The position numbers and the translations under genes were made by a program. A stretch of 64,000 bases of DNA from positions 2,123,635 through 2,187,634 of the forward strand of contig CM074808.1 of NCBI GenBank assembly GCA_037447605.1, read 5' to 3'. The stretch comes from Zygnema circumcarinatum (lineage: Eukaryota > Streptophyta > Zygnematophyceae > Zygnematales > Zygnemataceae). The notes beneath the pieces were generated by a model. The model ran no database searches. It worked only from the letters and a program-made list of their open reading frames with translations, and was not told where the DNA came from. Shown here piece after piece: positions 45,293 through 57,868 of the stretch. Numbering within the stretch: position 1 is the first letter of the stretch; the number at the start of each line of letters is the position of its first letter.

Positions 45293-48200
45293 ATGCAGCA
45301 GAGGATGGAGGCGCGGGAGGTGGCGCGGTGGCGGCAGGCGGGCGCGGCGGCCTCTGCGGGGCCGGCGCGCTCCCTCACTCTCACTCTTCCTGGGGAGGGC
45401 GTGGCCTGTTGCAGCCGCGACGAGCGCGCGCAGGTGCCTGCCCCTCCCTCCTCGCGCTCTTTCTCCCCTCGCGATTCTTTCAGCCGGGTTCTGCTCTGCA
45501 CTGTGATGTTTCGCTTTGCTCGTATTTAACCCTTAGATAAGTGAGGAGGCTCCCTGATGGGAAACTTGGAGGGTGTTCGTGCGGTAAGACTCCTACTTAA
45601 TGAAGAAGAATTGGAAACTTGCATGCCGCCGACTGTAGATGTGAACTTGCTGGCTTCGGCAGTCTAGATGTAAAGAGTTTTGGTTGCTAGCTCTTTGGGG
45701 ACATTCAAAACGTTACGGATAATGGTTGACTGTGCGCGCTTGAAGGATGAGTATGTGCATGAGCTCAGCCAGCATCGTTTTCACTTTCTGAAGCCCAAGG
45801 GCCCCAGCACATGAGTTGGAAACTGCATGAAAATTAGATAGATTCGACCAGGCCAACTTTCAGCAAAACATTCTTGTCGCAATGAAATGGAGTCTGTCCC
45901 GTGGAAGAGAAATTGAGCTATCATATTATTCAATATACTCGTTAAACTGGTTCACTGTCCCTGATTTAGCTGAGGGTTTTTAATGACACTTAACAGAAAA
46001 GGACACTGTAATGACAAGGTGGCAGCTTTAGTCAGAGGACGCCTCAACGAAGCTTATACGTTGGTATTCAATAGAGAATGACGTTAATCTTATGTGTAAT
46101 GTCCATTTTCTTAGAGCTATGTGTATACAGCTGGCATTTTCTCGCAAAAGTGCTGACCCGCCGAAGTGTTTTTCGAGGATATTTGAACTGCAAGGTTTCC
46201 TTGGGCTTTTTCAGTTAGCACATTGCAAGCTTTTCCACATTCTTAAGGAGTTTGTGCAGTCCAGATGATTGTGAGTACTGCTTGTATGGTAAATTGGGGA
46301 TGTATTTTCTTCGAGTTAATTGTTCACTTTCTCTTATTATTGATACATTGAGCACACATATGACTCGCGCTTGAGTACTATAAGCACATTACTAAAGCAC
46401 TTTCACTTGAAGGGCTCAAAGAACACAACGCCTAGGTTACCATTTGTATGTATAGATCAGTAATTATTGGTGGGGAAGTGGCTTTGATAGGAACATGATG
46501 AGGAGTTTAACGCAATGGGCCACCCATTGGCTATACCGTTTTAATCCTATTTATGGAGGAAAAATACTTTCTTTTTTTTCTGTTTTATCTTTTATTAAAT
46601 TCTTTCAATTTGAACATTTCTTCACTAGAAAGGAATTCTGCAATTAGAAAATGCGTGACTTGTTCATCGACTCGAATCAATTTATTATTGTAATGTCATT
46701 CACTACGGTGGATGCAGCAAAACTACTGGATTGATTTCATGGTTCGGATACATAATGGTCGAACTAACTTCGTTGTGTTTTCATTAAGGGGAGAACACCT
46801 GCTTGATTGCACAGTTCCAGCGAATTGGGGCTGTACTAAGTCATCAGGAAAAGGACTCGTAAGATTCATGGCTGGATTCATACGTGTAGGAACGGAGTGA
46901 TGAGTTGGCCGTGCTGTTGTTGTGGTGACCGTGAATAGCCTTTGTTGCGGAGGGGAGGCTTGGAGTGTTTTTTATGGTTTGAAGCATCACTATGCTGCGA
47001 TAAGTGAGAGAAGGGATTGAAGGAAGGAAGGCTGAATAAGAAGGTGATTTGGACTAAGAATAGAGGTGGAGCCTTCGACCGCCAGGATCTCCATGCTTAA
47101 ATGGAGATCTAAAAAAATATAGAATCATGTATTACTTGAGTTGATGCACGAAGCACTTTCTGACGCTGCATAATGCAAACAAGAAAACGGCAATGCTCAA
47201 GGTTGTGTATGTGTATTCTGTGCAGAAAGTACTTAAAAATTGGCTTATCGGCTCAAGCCGGTTGGAGTTTGCAGCTCCTGCAGTATGGGACAATCTATCA
47301 GGGAAGTTTTATGCTGCTCTGAGGACTTCTCCAGGGAGCACAAGACTCGTAACTTGGAGCCTTACGGACACAGTACATTTGTGTGACCTTCCTGAACATG
47401 CAACCATTTCTTCAGATGTGCACTCTCTTCACCCTCTTGGTGCATCAGATAGTCGTTCTCAAGACACAAACACAGCAGGTGAGTTCTACCTCCAACTTCA
47501 CCGCTCACTGCCATGCCTGCGCCAGCTTAGTTCTCTGCAAATCGCTTTTTTGGACACAGCAGACAGACTCTTTTCAAGCTTGGAAATGCATGACCATGGC
47601 TGAGTTGGAATAAGTTTGAACTGCCTTCTAGGACGGAGGCTATATTTTCATTATCCACAACTTGTTGTTTGTTACTCAGAACTGAGCTCGTTGCATTTAC
47701 CTCTGTGTATCATACAGTTTTACATAGCTCTGGAGGCCTCTAGGTCCGTATAGACTGCTTGTGCTTGTTCCTGGCCCTATCTTTGGTACACAGCAGAACC
47801 TGTCGAAAGGACAGGAAGAGGGGTTTCTTTCCAGGCTCAACATAGAACCTCGCTCAGTTACACTTGGCTAACTGTCTACCTAAAGGCCTGCATTGTGGAC
47901 CCGCCGTACACGTGATTCGCGCATGTTGGTTCCTTTAGACATTATCCCTTTAGACAGGTTTTTACTGTGTACGTGTGCATGCTTTGTCATTCCCCTTCTG
48001 CTCCGATGGACACTTATGCAGTCAGGAAGATAGTCTTTCTTAAGACCCTTAAGAGTGGTCTACATCCGCAAGCTCGAAGTATGCCTCACACAAGACATGG
48101 CTGCCAGCTCCGCAGGTGCTCAGTTTCAGGCGAGTGGTGGAGTTCTTGTTGTGGTCCCAAACGCTTCCGTCGCTGTGTACGACTCCTCCCTTACGCGGAT

Positions 48201-51136
48201 TGCTTCAATAGCTGTGCCGGAAAATGGGAACCGGCAAGCAGTGGAAGCGGTGGCATTGTCGCGGCTGCCAATAGGAATGGGAATAGGGCACACCTCAGAG
48301 GGCCAATGGAAACTTGCTGTTCTTGTGGCAGCAAGGGCTGGGAATGGAAGTGTTAAAGAGACAGAGATGGGGCTTGGAGACTCATCTGAAATGGTTAGGA
48401 GAGTGGAGTTTTTCTGTGGTGGGGGGGCTCGAATGGAGGAGGGCGCGGCGGGAAGGGAGGGGAACACTTATCCAATGCAGCGTTTGGGTTCAACGGTGCT
48501 TGGAGGACAAGACCGAGGGAAAATTTTGACTGCGTCCTATAATGAGGAGGGGCATTTGACGGTAAGTGCTTGGGTTTTGGTATGCCACAGATGTATCACA
48601 AAATAGTACTCCAGAGATGCGCTTGAACCACTTAAACTGGAGCACTACTTGTGTCTGGTGGTCTCATACAGTGTAGGCCTTATTTCTGGCTTTGAAAATG
48701 CCTGTCATTTTGCAGCTTGTGATGTTCCGCCATGTTGTGCAGGTCATGTGGGCTGACGGGACGTGGAGTGTGCACAAATCAGCCGATTGGGCACAACCGG
48801 ATGACGTCGGCAAAGCTTCCATTGAGGCCTATTCACGCAAGTTAACAGCATTTAGTTTGAACTCAGGCAGCACCGTCACATCGTCATCCAAAAAATCAAA
48901 GAAGCGAACCACACCTGCCAGTGAGGATGGTCGATCCGACGCCCTTGTAAATGCAGTTGTTGCATTGGTCGCAGTTCCGGGGACCGCTTATGTTGCTGCA
49001 GTGGGGAGGTGTAGAAACCGCACAGAAAAAATAGGGCATGAAGTTGCAAAAACTGCGGACGAAGTTGAGCTTCCTTCAGAAGGACTTGCTGTTGCAATAC
49101 TTGACAGCAAGTATGGATGCGTGCACCTGCTTCAAGATTTGTTAGGGCAGACAGAAGAGAGAGTTGAATCGGGCGTTGGAAGGAGAGAAGGTGTGAGTGC
49201 ATGCTGGGTGGGAGGTGAAGATGGTATCCTTGTAGTAGGGAGCACAGTGGTGGGAGTGCTGCAAATAGAAGTGAATCTGCCTCCTTTATCACTTGCGGGG
49301 CTGCTGGGCTCCATGGCCCTTTTTGGAGGAAGGGCTGCTGAATCATGGCCGGGATTCTCCACTCAGGCAGCACAAGCAGGGACTGTATTGCTCGGCGAGG
49401 AAGAGGGAAACCGGCTTAGACGACCCCCCAGAGTCTCTATGCTGCGGTTGGATTTGAACGAGGTAAGGCGTAACGCAGGGCAAAAGGAGGAAGAGGATTG
49501 TGCGCAGCCAATGGTGACGGCGGAGAATGGGAGCGGGGATGCACCCATGGAGGAGGTGAGTGAGGAGAGAAGAGGGGAGGGGGCAAGCAGTGGTGTGCAG
49601 AGTAAAAATGAGGCTGCCGACGGAAGTAAGGGGAAAGGATTCAAAAAGAAGGCAGTGAAACTGGTGCGGGATCAGGCAGGTCAAGGAAAAGGGAAAGTAG
49701 TGAAGGGCAGAAAGAACGAAGAGAGTGGAACAAGGAAGGAGGGTGTTGAGTTGCGGCGAAAAGATGAGCTATGGGAAGGGGTCGATATTAAGACATGGGA
49801 GCACCTAGAGAAGGACTTGATTGCTAGTATAGAAGGGTTACGGGATATTACGTCCTTGGATTCCCTTTTAGTAGCAGTTAGATCTTATGTGGAGAAGTGC
49901 AGAAAGGTGAAACAGGAGTTACGATTGGGAGCCAATGCCAGATTGCGAGAAGGTGGAGGTAGTGTTAAAGACGTTAGGAATAATCACAATAATGATTGTG
50001 AAGACGGAGGGAAAGTGAATGGCTTAGCCAATGGACGAATTGAGGAGGAAGGTGACAGTGATGAAATGGTAGATGATGATCCAAGTGGTCAGGAAGGGCT
50101 TCAAGGAAAGGGAGGTCCGGAGAAAAGTAGTAGGCAAGGAGAAAAATGGGAACAAATAAAGCGGTCTCGAGATTTTAGGGCGGCTGCGGAGTTTATGTCT
50201 CCCAGCTCAGCTGCTGTGATCGCATCATGGTGCCTGCACATGAAGTGCTGGGAATTGCTCCGCATGTTGGTTGATAATGGCCAGCTGACAGCAATGGAGT
50301 GCCCAGAGCTGGTAACTGAGTTGGTAAAAAACCATCAGTTGGGCATTCTGGAAGCGTTGCTTCTCCACTACCCCGACTTGCCGCCATCAGACCTTACGCA
50401 GATTCTGCACTTCATTCTTAACTTGGATAATAAGGGGGCAGACGTGGACATAAGTAAACTAGTGAAGCGAAGGAAACGAATTGCAATGTCTGCAGTAGAA
50501 GCTTTGAGGAACGAGATCAATAACCGGAAAGTAGAGAAGGCCGTTGAGCAAGCTGCTGAAGCTGAAGTCGGCACTGTATTGAGGGAGAGTGATGTGGCGA
50601 CCTGCGAAGGTGGACCTGGTTGGAGCATGACTACTACCAGAGCAATTATTGGCTCTGCAGCGGTGGATGGTTTTACGCCGTCTGAACTCAGCTTGCATGC
50701 CTTGATTGCAGTGCGGCAGGACGAGGTTATCTTGGCAACTGCAATAGCGGAACTGGATTCTTCTGAGGTCGCTGGGCTCGCTAAGTACTTGAGAAAATGG
50801 ATGGAGAAGTTTACCAGTCGATTGTGTGCTGTCCCTTTGTCTGCCCTGCACGGAAAAAACCACAAGTTTCCTGTGCCCCGGTTGAAACAGGTGATTGCGT
50901 GGACAGCAGTGCTCCTAGACTGTCACTTGGCGCGGCTTGTGCTATTGCCAGAGGTTTTTCAAGACCTGATGAAGCTGCAGGAGTGTGTGGCAAGCCAGAT
51001 GGCGATGGCATGCTCATTGGCTCCCTTGACAGGAATGCTTGATCACATTCAACGGGGGGCGCCTTTGCCAGAAAAGCAATCTGGGCCGAATAGCAGCGAG
51101 AAAATGTATTCGGTGGAGCTTGTGGACTGGAGCTGA
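45293..51136 (+). CDS. NOL11: NOL11-like nucleolar t-UTP protein
   Basis: Four exons, 45293-45433, 47202-47478, 48116-48561 and 48743-51136, give 1085 residues. NOL11 is a beta-propeller plus helical protein of the small-subunit processome that supports Pol I transcription and 18S rRNA maturation. The N-terminal half shows propeller-type repeats (KVLKNW, FAAPAVWD, TWSL, VLVVVPNASVAVYDSSLTRI, VMWADGTWSVHK). The C-terminus matches the family end: PRLKQVIAWTAVLLDCHLAR with VLLPEV, then MYSVELVDWS. Residues of the long exon 4 include a Lys/Glu-rich insertion (about 49480-50150), so the protein is longer than animal NOL11 (about 720). Exon 2's acceptor at 47202 is weak (CTCAAG) but gives VVYVYSVQKVLKNW, aligning with the family; 47226 is the alternative. 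The start could be 45305. Confidence 0.8.
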
Positions 51137-52570
51137 CGACCTTATTGGATGCCCATGAAGGGCTTACACGTTTGACAGATGAGGCCATGCCGCCTTGTTC
51201 TCTCCATCGCCTATTCATTATGGCCTGTGGTATGGCGTCGCGGCTGCCCCTCTCCTCATGAAAACTTCAACCTGCTATTCCGGATGGGATTCAGAAAGGG
51301 TGCCCATTATCCATTTGATGCGAACACTTGCCATCAAAGGCCAAGAGGATCCCCGAGCATTTTTGCCTTGAAGTTTGCCCAAGATTTCCATTGACTGCCA
51401 TCCATTGGCGTTCCATAACTAAGTGGTAGGGCCAGAAGGCCCAGAGATTAGGTCGGACGAGGAAATGCGTCCAAGGCGCACCAGCTGAGCGTTCATTCAC
51501 TATGGCTCTCTTATTGGTTCGCGCGTCTGTAACGTGTGGACAGACTGCACTGCTGTCACCTATGAGAGCTTCTTCCCAGCCGTGCCCGCAAGGGCAGAAA
51601 ATTATTTTTTTCAAGTTTTAGTTTTCTCTCTCCTATATCTCACCGTCCTCTTTATATCTCTTTCTCTCCCTCTCTCCTTTTCTTTGTCTCTAGTTATGTT
51701 TCTTTCTTTGTGAATTTTCTTACGCTCCCCACTTGCCTCATATCTCTCACTTTTCTCTCTTCCTTGGTGTCCTCTATCTCGCTCTTCCTCTGCTCTCTCT
51801 CTCTCTCTCTTTTTTTTGCCGCCACATCTCTTTGTTTGTCCTCTCCCCCTCCCCCCCACCAATCATCTACATCTATCTGTTCTTGAATTTTGCTCCCTAC
51901 AACTCAATCTCATTTCCCATATTTCTCTCATTCTCTCTTTCTCTTTCTCTTTCCCTTTCTTTTTGGTAATTTGTCCCTCTGTCTCTCTTCCCACTTCTCC
52001 TCCCTTCCCACCCCCATCGGGTGTACTCAACCCTGAGGCAGTTAAAAAATTGCAAAAGTCTTTCAGTACCTACCCTGTTTCACGTGCTTTGTGAATGTCT
52101 ATGAAACTTTTGTCTTATGAGTTAAAAGCTACTCAGTACGTCGAACATGTGTTATGTATTGCCTGGTATATCCATCTATCAGCAACACCCTCCACAATAG
52201 AGGTCAGGACATAACACCACCACTGAATATGGGGCGGAAAATCTTAGGGCCCTGGTTTTCAAGCGATTTAAATGTACATCGGATTCTTCACAGAGAAAGA
52301 GACTACCTGGTTTGCTCGTACTACCGACCCGTATCTCGTTCTGTCGCAAATGCTGCCTTAGTGTATGGCTAAAAAGAACCTGAAGCACAATAGCTATGGC
52401 CAGGCGGAGTAGAAAAGGCATGGCCATAGTGAAAGATGATAGGAGCATAGATCCGGGTTAACCGCGAGGTGACTGAAAGTCGACCGCAGAGTTGTACCTT
52501 TCAAAACACACTTGTGCATTCTCCACATTTCGGAACACCATATTTGAGGATGAGGAAGGCCTCCAGCAAG
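51137..52570. other. intergenic space with a CT-rich tract
   Basis: Between the convergent NOL11 and NOP53 genes. 51600-52010 is a strongly pyrimidine-rich tract of TCTC, CTTT and CCCCC words with no constant period. No gene was recognised. Confidence 0.5.
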
Positions 52571-55500
52571 TCATTCAAGCACTGTGAGCTGCACGCCACT
52601 CTTGGCGGCGCGTCTATCTAGCATCTCTTGATGCAGCTCGCGCTCCCGCCGGCCTCGGCTGCCCTGCTCCACCAATCGCCTGTTCTGTGCCTTTTTCCGC
52701 CTGCAAACAATTAGCCGTACAGTCAGTTACGAGCGCACAAACCATGTGAGAATGGCCTCTCCTGTCAGGCAATTTACTTTCTCTGGTAGGTGAAATGGGA
52801 GTGCAGCCAAAGGAGAATCCAAGATTCATATTTCACTCGTGATTTGAACCCAGAAAGACACGCCTTAATGAACTTTAACCGAAAAGGAGCTTCCAAAAAC
52901 AGTGTTCCGCTAATAGCTTTTCTTTCGTTGCTAGGTCATTTGTGACTGTTTTTCCTTGGTTCTCCATTTTGTTTTTGACTATATACATTTGATGCCATCG
53001 CCGTCGTGAGATCAATGCCAATTCATTTCTCTTTTCCGAATCCCAACGACTCTAGCTAGAATCACATTTTTGCCTTCCCACCCCTCCCCACCCAAAAGAC
53101 AAACTGATAACCACAAGCACAAAAGCGACCTGAAAATTGAACCACCATCAGAGAGCGCTTTCATGGTTGCTGACCTGGCAGGAAGTCGCGGCTCCACTAA
53201 TCCGCGGCGCTGAAGGCTCTTAAAGCGCTCTCTCACAAGTGTGTCACAACCCTGCAACAGAAGGGCTCCACTCAGAGGATACTCCAACCAAGGAAGAGCT
53301 GATGTGCAGCCGACCTTCCAGCGACTCACCCTTAATCTCCTATAAAAGACGAAAGCTTCCTCATCATTTTGAATTTTTTTGACCTTCCAATTCGATTGAA
53401 AGGCATTACGGGTCCATCTTTAGTTATTCAAGCTTTCAACTGAGAGGTAGGAATACGTCATGGATTATCTTATATGAGAAGGCATATTGCAGACTCGGCA
53501 GACAGATATGGAGCCCACGCTGGGGAGCCAAAGGTGAACCCAGGAACAGCACAACAGGCAAAAGGAGCTAACTGACCTGCATGAGCACAGACAGCAGACA
53601 AGGGAGGGGGAGGAGGTGATGATGGCAGGCGATAGCTGAGAAGTAAGAATTGCCTGGGAGAGAAACGACGATACCCACCTTAAGTGTGCGCAGCGATCCT
53701 GTCACCTCTTCTGTGAGGAGAACCTTCATTGTCTCAGGCTCAAATCTGCCACCGTAACAACACCATTGCCACCTTAGCATACTTGCACAAAGACAACTGT
53801 CTTTACTTACACCAGAAAGCACGCCTAAGAATGCTTCACATGCTTCATCTGTCTGCACTGCAGCTCTGCCATGCAGACTCTCCAGAAGAGCAGGCGAGTC
53901 ATCACCTGTGCCGGCCGAGTCTGGGCGGCACTGAGGCTTGCTTCTCCTGGCGAGCCACTTCTTTCCGTAGACATCGATTCTCCGCCAACTTCTTCTCGTC
54001 CTCCACCTCTGCTTCAAGCTCTTTTAGTCTGCCCATCACCATCACAATGAATATGATTAAGAGGCAGACAAAGGCAGCCTTTCTTAGATAATCTTCTCTA
54101 TTTCGCGCACTTTGAAAGGCGTCAAAAAGCATTTTTTTTATCAGACATTTATATGTAAGGTTGTTATTATGCACAAGGTCACTACCTGTCAACTTCAGTA
54201 TACACCTCTAACTCAATGCTAAATCACAGGATGGCAGAAATTGAACTGATTGAACACCTAGCAATGTCGTTCCGCAGCTTCTTAGAGTCCGCTGCTTTCT
54301 TATGTGCTGCTTCTGCCGCGCGCTTTCGTAATCGCCGATTCAGATCAGCTCTCGTCAACTTCTTCACGCGAACAGGTCTAAAGCCGCCCCCCAAAACGCA
54401 ACACAATAGCTCCCGTCATCAGCAATTTCTAAGCTAGAGATGCAAAATATCATTCAGGAAAAGGCGTGGCTTGGGCCGCCCTCCCATAGGGCGAAGGTGC
54501 CACCTGGCAATCCCAGCCGAGGATGTGCCTTCTCCTGCCTCGTCCTCGTCCACATCCTCATTGTCACCACCAACATCCAAGAAGAACCTCTGCCATCCAA
54601 AAAAAAAGCCCAAATCTCCCATTTGAAACCATCCCACAGAGGTCACACTACCACATGGCGAACAGGTGTCTGGCCCTTGAGTAGAAGCATATTCCGATTC
54701 AAAAAACTGCATTAGACTTGACGAAGTAGGCAAAATCGACTAAAGGTCAAAAACACTTGATCTCACTATATGCAGGGCCATCCACCCCGCATGTTTAGGT
54801 AACATAAACGTGCTTACGACCTCCTATGACACCATTTGTTCACTAGTGAGCATTACAAACTCACCTCCCCCTCCTCCAGCTCCCTCCCGTCTGCCTGCAG
54901 CAGTAGTTGTGGAGCCTCAGGCTGCAGCTCCTTGGCATATTCTCGCCGCATTTCAAGGGCCACAGCCTCACCCAGAGCCTCCTGCATGTGCTCACACTAC
55001 CATCTCTACATCAACTCTATTTCACAGAACTCTTGCCAAACCATCTTCTTAATAGACAACACTGTAACCTACAGGCAAGGGCCATTGTTCAAGGACGTAC
55101 TTTAAGAAAAGGATTCACAGATTCAGAGTGATGGCCCGTTTTTGTGTAAATTGCAAGGTTACATGTTTTGGTTGAAGTTCGTCAGATACGACCCCTTTCG
55201 AAGGTGATGCAGGTGGAAAAGTAAAAAGACTGCCAGTTCGCCATAAGTTTATTACTACTTCAACCACTTACGTAGAACACTCTTCAGATGAAAAAACAAG
55301 GCTGCAAAACTAAAAAATACCGCATAATGGCTGCTAAATAGCAGAGGTTTGACAGAATCCTTTACCTGATGGTCGTGAAAAGTGGGATTGTAGGAGCAAC
55401 CAGGAGCATCAATCTCCACTGCTGCTGCTGCCAAATGCTTCTTCTCTGTGCGTAACTCAGTTCCTGCCCTCGCCTTAGTTTTCTTTACCGGCTGCTAGAC

Positions 55501-57462
55501 CATCTCCCGTAGAAACGGAATCGTCAATGGTGAAACTCTCAGTAACAACTTCCCTCCATTTTGCATCAGCCCCACATAATTTTGGTCCTGAATCTTCAAA
55601 AAGCACATACGCACAATAGAGGAATAGACTCCCCTCTGCCTACGCTACATTTGGGGCCAACTGAGCAAATACAACCAAAATCACCTTTAAACCATCTTGC
55701 CGCGCTCCATCTCCACCTTCTGCCCCAACGACAATTCCCAATAAGCCATTTTTCTTGCTCCTCTGGACATAACACAAATTGTAACTAAAACAGTACGTTC
55801 GTATCATACTGTACTTGGAAAATGAACATTCCTTTAAATAACCTCAGTTCTAAAGTTTAGAACGCCTCTAGGTATTCAGATTTGGAATCCACGATATTTG
55901 CCCTCCTTTTTACCCTTAAAATGAAGCCACTGAACTGTCTATGGAAAATGTGTCACTCAGAGCCATCTTGTGATTCAGCAGAAAGTTCAAGCATAAACTC
56001 GTTTGGTACAAAGCAACATGCGCTTACGAGGCATTTGAAATCCTATTTGCATGGTTAAGCAAAGTTATAAGAAGGAAGGGACAACCTGCAACGGACCAAG
56101 GATCCGCTTCTCTCTTCCTCTTTTCTCCACTAACCTGGTCCATTGCCACCAAACATTATGATAGACCTGAAGAGAAACGCTTTCTTAAAGGCAGTCTGTT
56201 CCAAGGGGTGGTCAATGTTAGTCATTTCTCCTTCGAAATGGAGCCAATTTTGCCATTTGTATTTGCTTTTTTGGCGTGAAGTTAAAATGAATAGATTGAG
56301 AAATATGGAACGGTCCATGCAGTTGGCAGCAAAAGAGTCTTCATGGTTAAGGACGAGCCTGGTCAAACTCCCCCAATTTAAATCGTCAACCAGAAGCAGA
56401 ATGAGTGGGCAATGTATGTGCCCAACTTTATCACCTCCGCAATGCAATCCTTTGTTATTTGGCCGATTGTCCTTTTACTTGAAAGTCTTTACTAAATATT
56501 GGGCACAATGGAAGTTCAGAAAACGAAAATTTGACAAAAAATGTTTCGACGTGGGAATCTGGCTCATCTGAAGTGACAATGCAATTGTCAGGGCGTAGGG
56601 CAAGAGCAACCACTCAATTTTCGCCTTCTTATGCGCCAAATGAGTTTTTTGGCTATAAAGCCACAAACCACATTCAACAGTATGTGAAATTACAATGCTC
56701 AGCCAGGCTATGTAAAATGCGTTCTGCTAGATAAATTGTCTTTTACCGAAACAGTACAGAAAACGTTCAATTCATTCGTAAATTCACGTCGACAGCATGG
56801 TCTGAAGTCAACCACTTCACCTGGCTCCTAAGCCTTGCAGTGATATGAATCTTGAGAAGCATTTCCCAACCAAATCAAGGCAAAAAGTTCCACATTAAAA
56901 TTGAGCGCGGGAAATTCTCGTGTCTCCTGGAATGAGCTGCATAACCTCGGCAAAGGTACAGGCTATGAAAATTACCTCTTCTGAAGACGTCAAAGTTGAC
57001 TTTTTCAACTTTACGGCCTTGGGTGGAAGCGCTGTCTCGCCATCTGGCGCACCCTTGCGGCGTTTAGGCCATAAGACAGGGGGAACAAGAGAGCCTCGCT
57101 GGAATGACGCCTCACAGTGCAAAACCTTCTTCCGAAATCGATCAACTTTTCGTCCAATTCGGGCATCTGCAGGGAGGTCCGCATGTCAAAACAACTCCCC
57201 TTCCTCCTTCCTGAAAGGGAGGCCTTTCAAGCGACGTTTCACCAAATGCAGAGTTTACATTGACGCAAGAGCAGCGGGAGAAGGCGGGGTGCGGGCCACC
57301 TGCAGAAGTATCAAGGAAGAAGAGCGCATCATCAGGGAGGCTGCGCAGAGGGGCGGCGGTGCGCTCTTCCGCAAGCAGCTGCGCCTGCGCCGCTTCGTCT
57401 TGCTCCGCTGCCGCCGCAGCGCGCTGCCGCACCTTCGCGCTGCTCCGCCGCGCCTTCCCCAT
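52571..57462 (-). CDS. NOP53: NOP53 ribosome biogenesis factor (GLTSCR2 family)
   Basis: Ten exons: 57300-57462, 56976-57166, 55366-55491, 54865-54981, 54504-54589, 54258-54377, 53906-54028, 53679-53745, 53175-53251 and 52571-52700, giving 399 residues. NOP53 docks the Mtr4/exosome on pre-60S particles for ITS2 processing in the nucleolus. Matching blocks: start MGKARRSSAK, DARIGRKVDRFRKKVL, VEIDAPGCSYNPTFHDHQEA, RRKK-rich VKKLTRADLNRRLRKRAA, VPPRLGRHRFEPETMKVLLT, EEVTGSLRTLK, CDTLVRERFKSLQRRGL and VEPR. All junction phases agree. Between exons 2 and 3 (1.5 kb) I found no exon with the family's acidic LWG-type exosome-docking segment; a frame at about 55520-55620 (KLCGADAKWREVV) looks coding-like but its phase does not fit, so one exon may be missing or different. 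It is divergent from SWI3D. Confidence 0.88.
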
Positions 57463-57868
57463 GCCTCCCCTTCCCTCGCTCTCCTCCCTCTCCCTCCCTC
57501 TCCCTCGCCCTCCTCCCTCTCCCTCCCTCTCCCTCGCCCTCCTCCCTCTCCCTCCCTCTCCCTCCCTCTCCCTCCCTCTCCCTCCCTCTCCCTCGCCCTC
57601 CTCCCTCTCCCTCGCCCTCCTCCCTCTCCCTCTCTCCCTCTCTCCCTCTCTCCCTCTTTTTCCCCTCTCGCTCTCCCTCGCCGCCTGTGAAACGGCGGCG
57701 CGGAGAACTGCAGGTACCGTACCGAACCGTACCAAACCGTGCCATATCGTATCGTATTCATTGTGCCGATATGGTCAGTACGAAACGTACGGTACATATT
57801 CGCCCGAGCCGTACGGTTAGGTTTGAAAAGGCGCGGGGCGCGCTCTCGCGGATGCTCTCCGCGCAGCG
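57463..57868. promoter_or_regulatory. short divergent promoter, NOP53 / SWI3D
   Basis: Only 406 bases separate the two start codons. 57473-57665 is a long run of CCCTCTCCCTC words, purine-rich on the NOP53 sense strand. 57715-57830 is a GTAC cluster with GGTACCGTACC, ACGTACGGTACA and GCCGTACGG. On the other side, purine GGGAGA repeats continue into the first SWI3D codons. Confidence 0.6.
57473..57665. repeat. (CCCTCT)/(CCCTCG) low-complexity tract
   Basis: About 190 bases of near-continuous TCCCTC words with no strict period. Because it lies just upstream of the NOP53 ATG it is probably in that gene's leader, where it reads GAGGGA. Long Arg/Glu-rich open frames over it are compositional. Confidence 0.9.

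Noticed and set aside
46712-46900. Possible extra NOL11 exon (frame starting MQQNYWIDF)
   Set aside because: It has an acceptor-like GCAG before it but does not resemble any NOL11 segment, and exon 1 to exon 2 join well without it.
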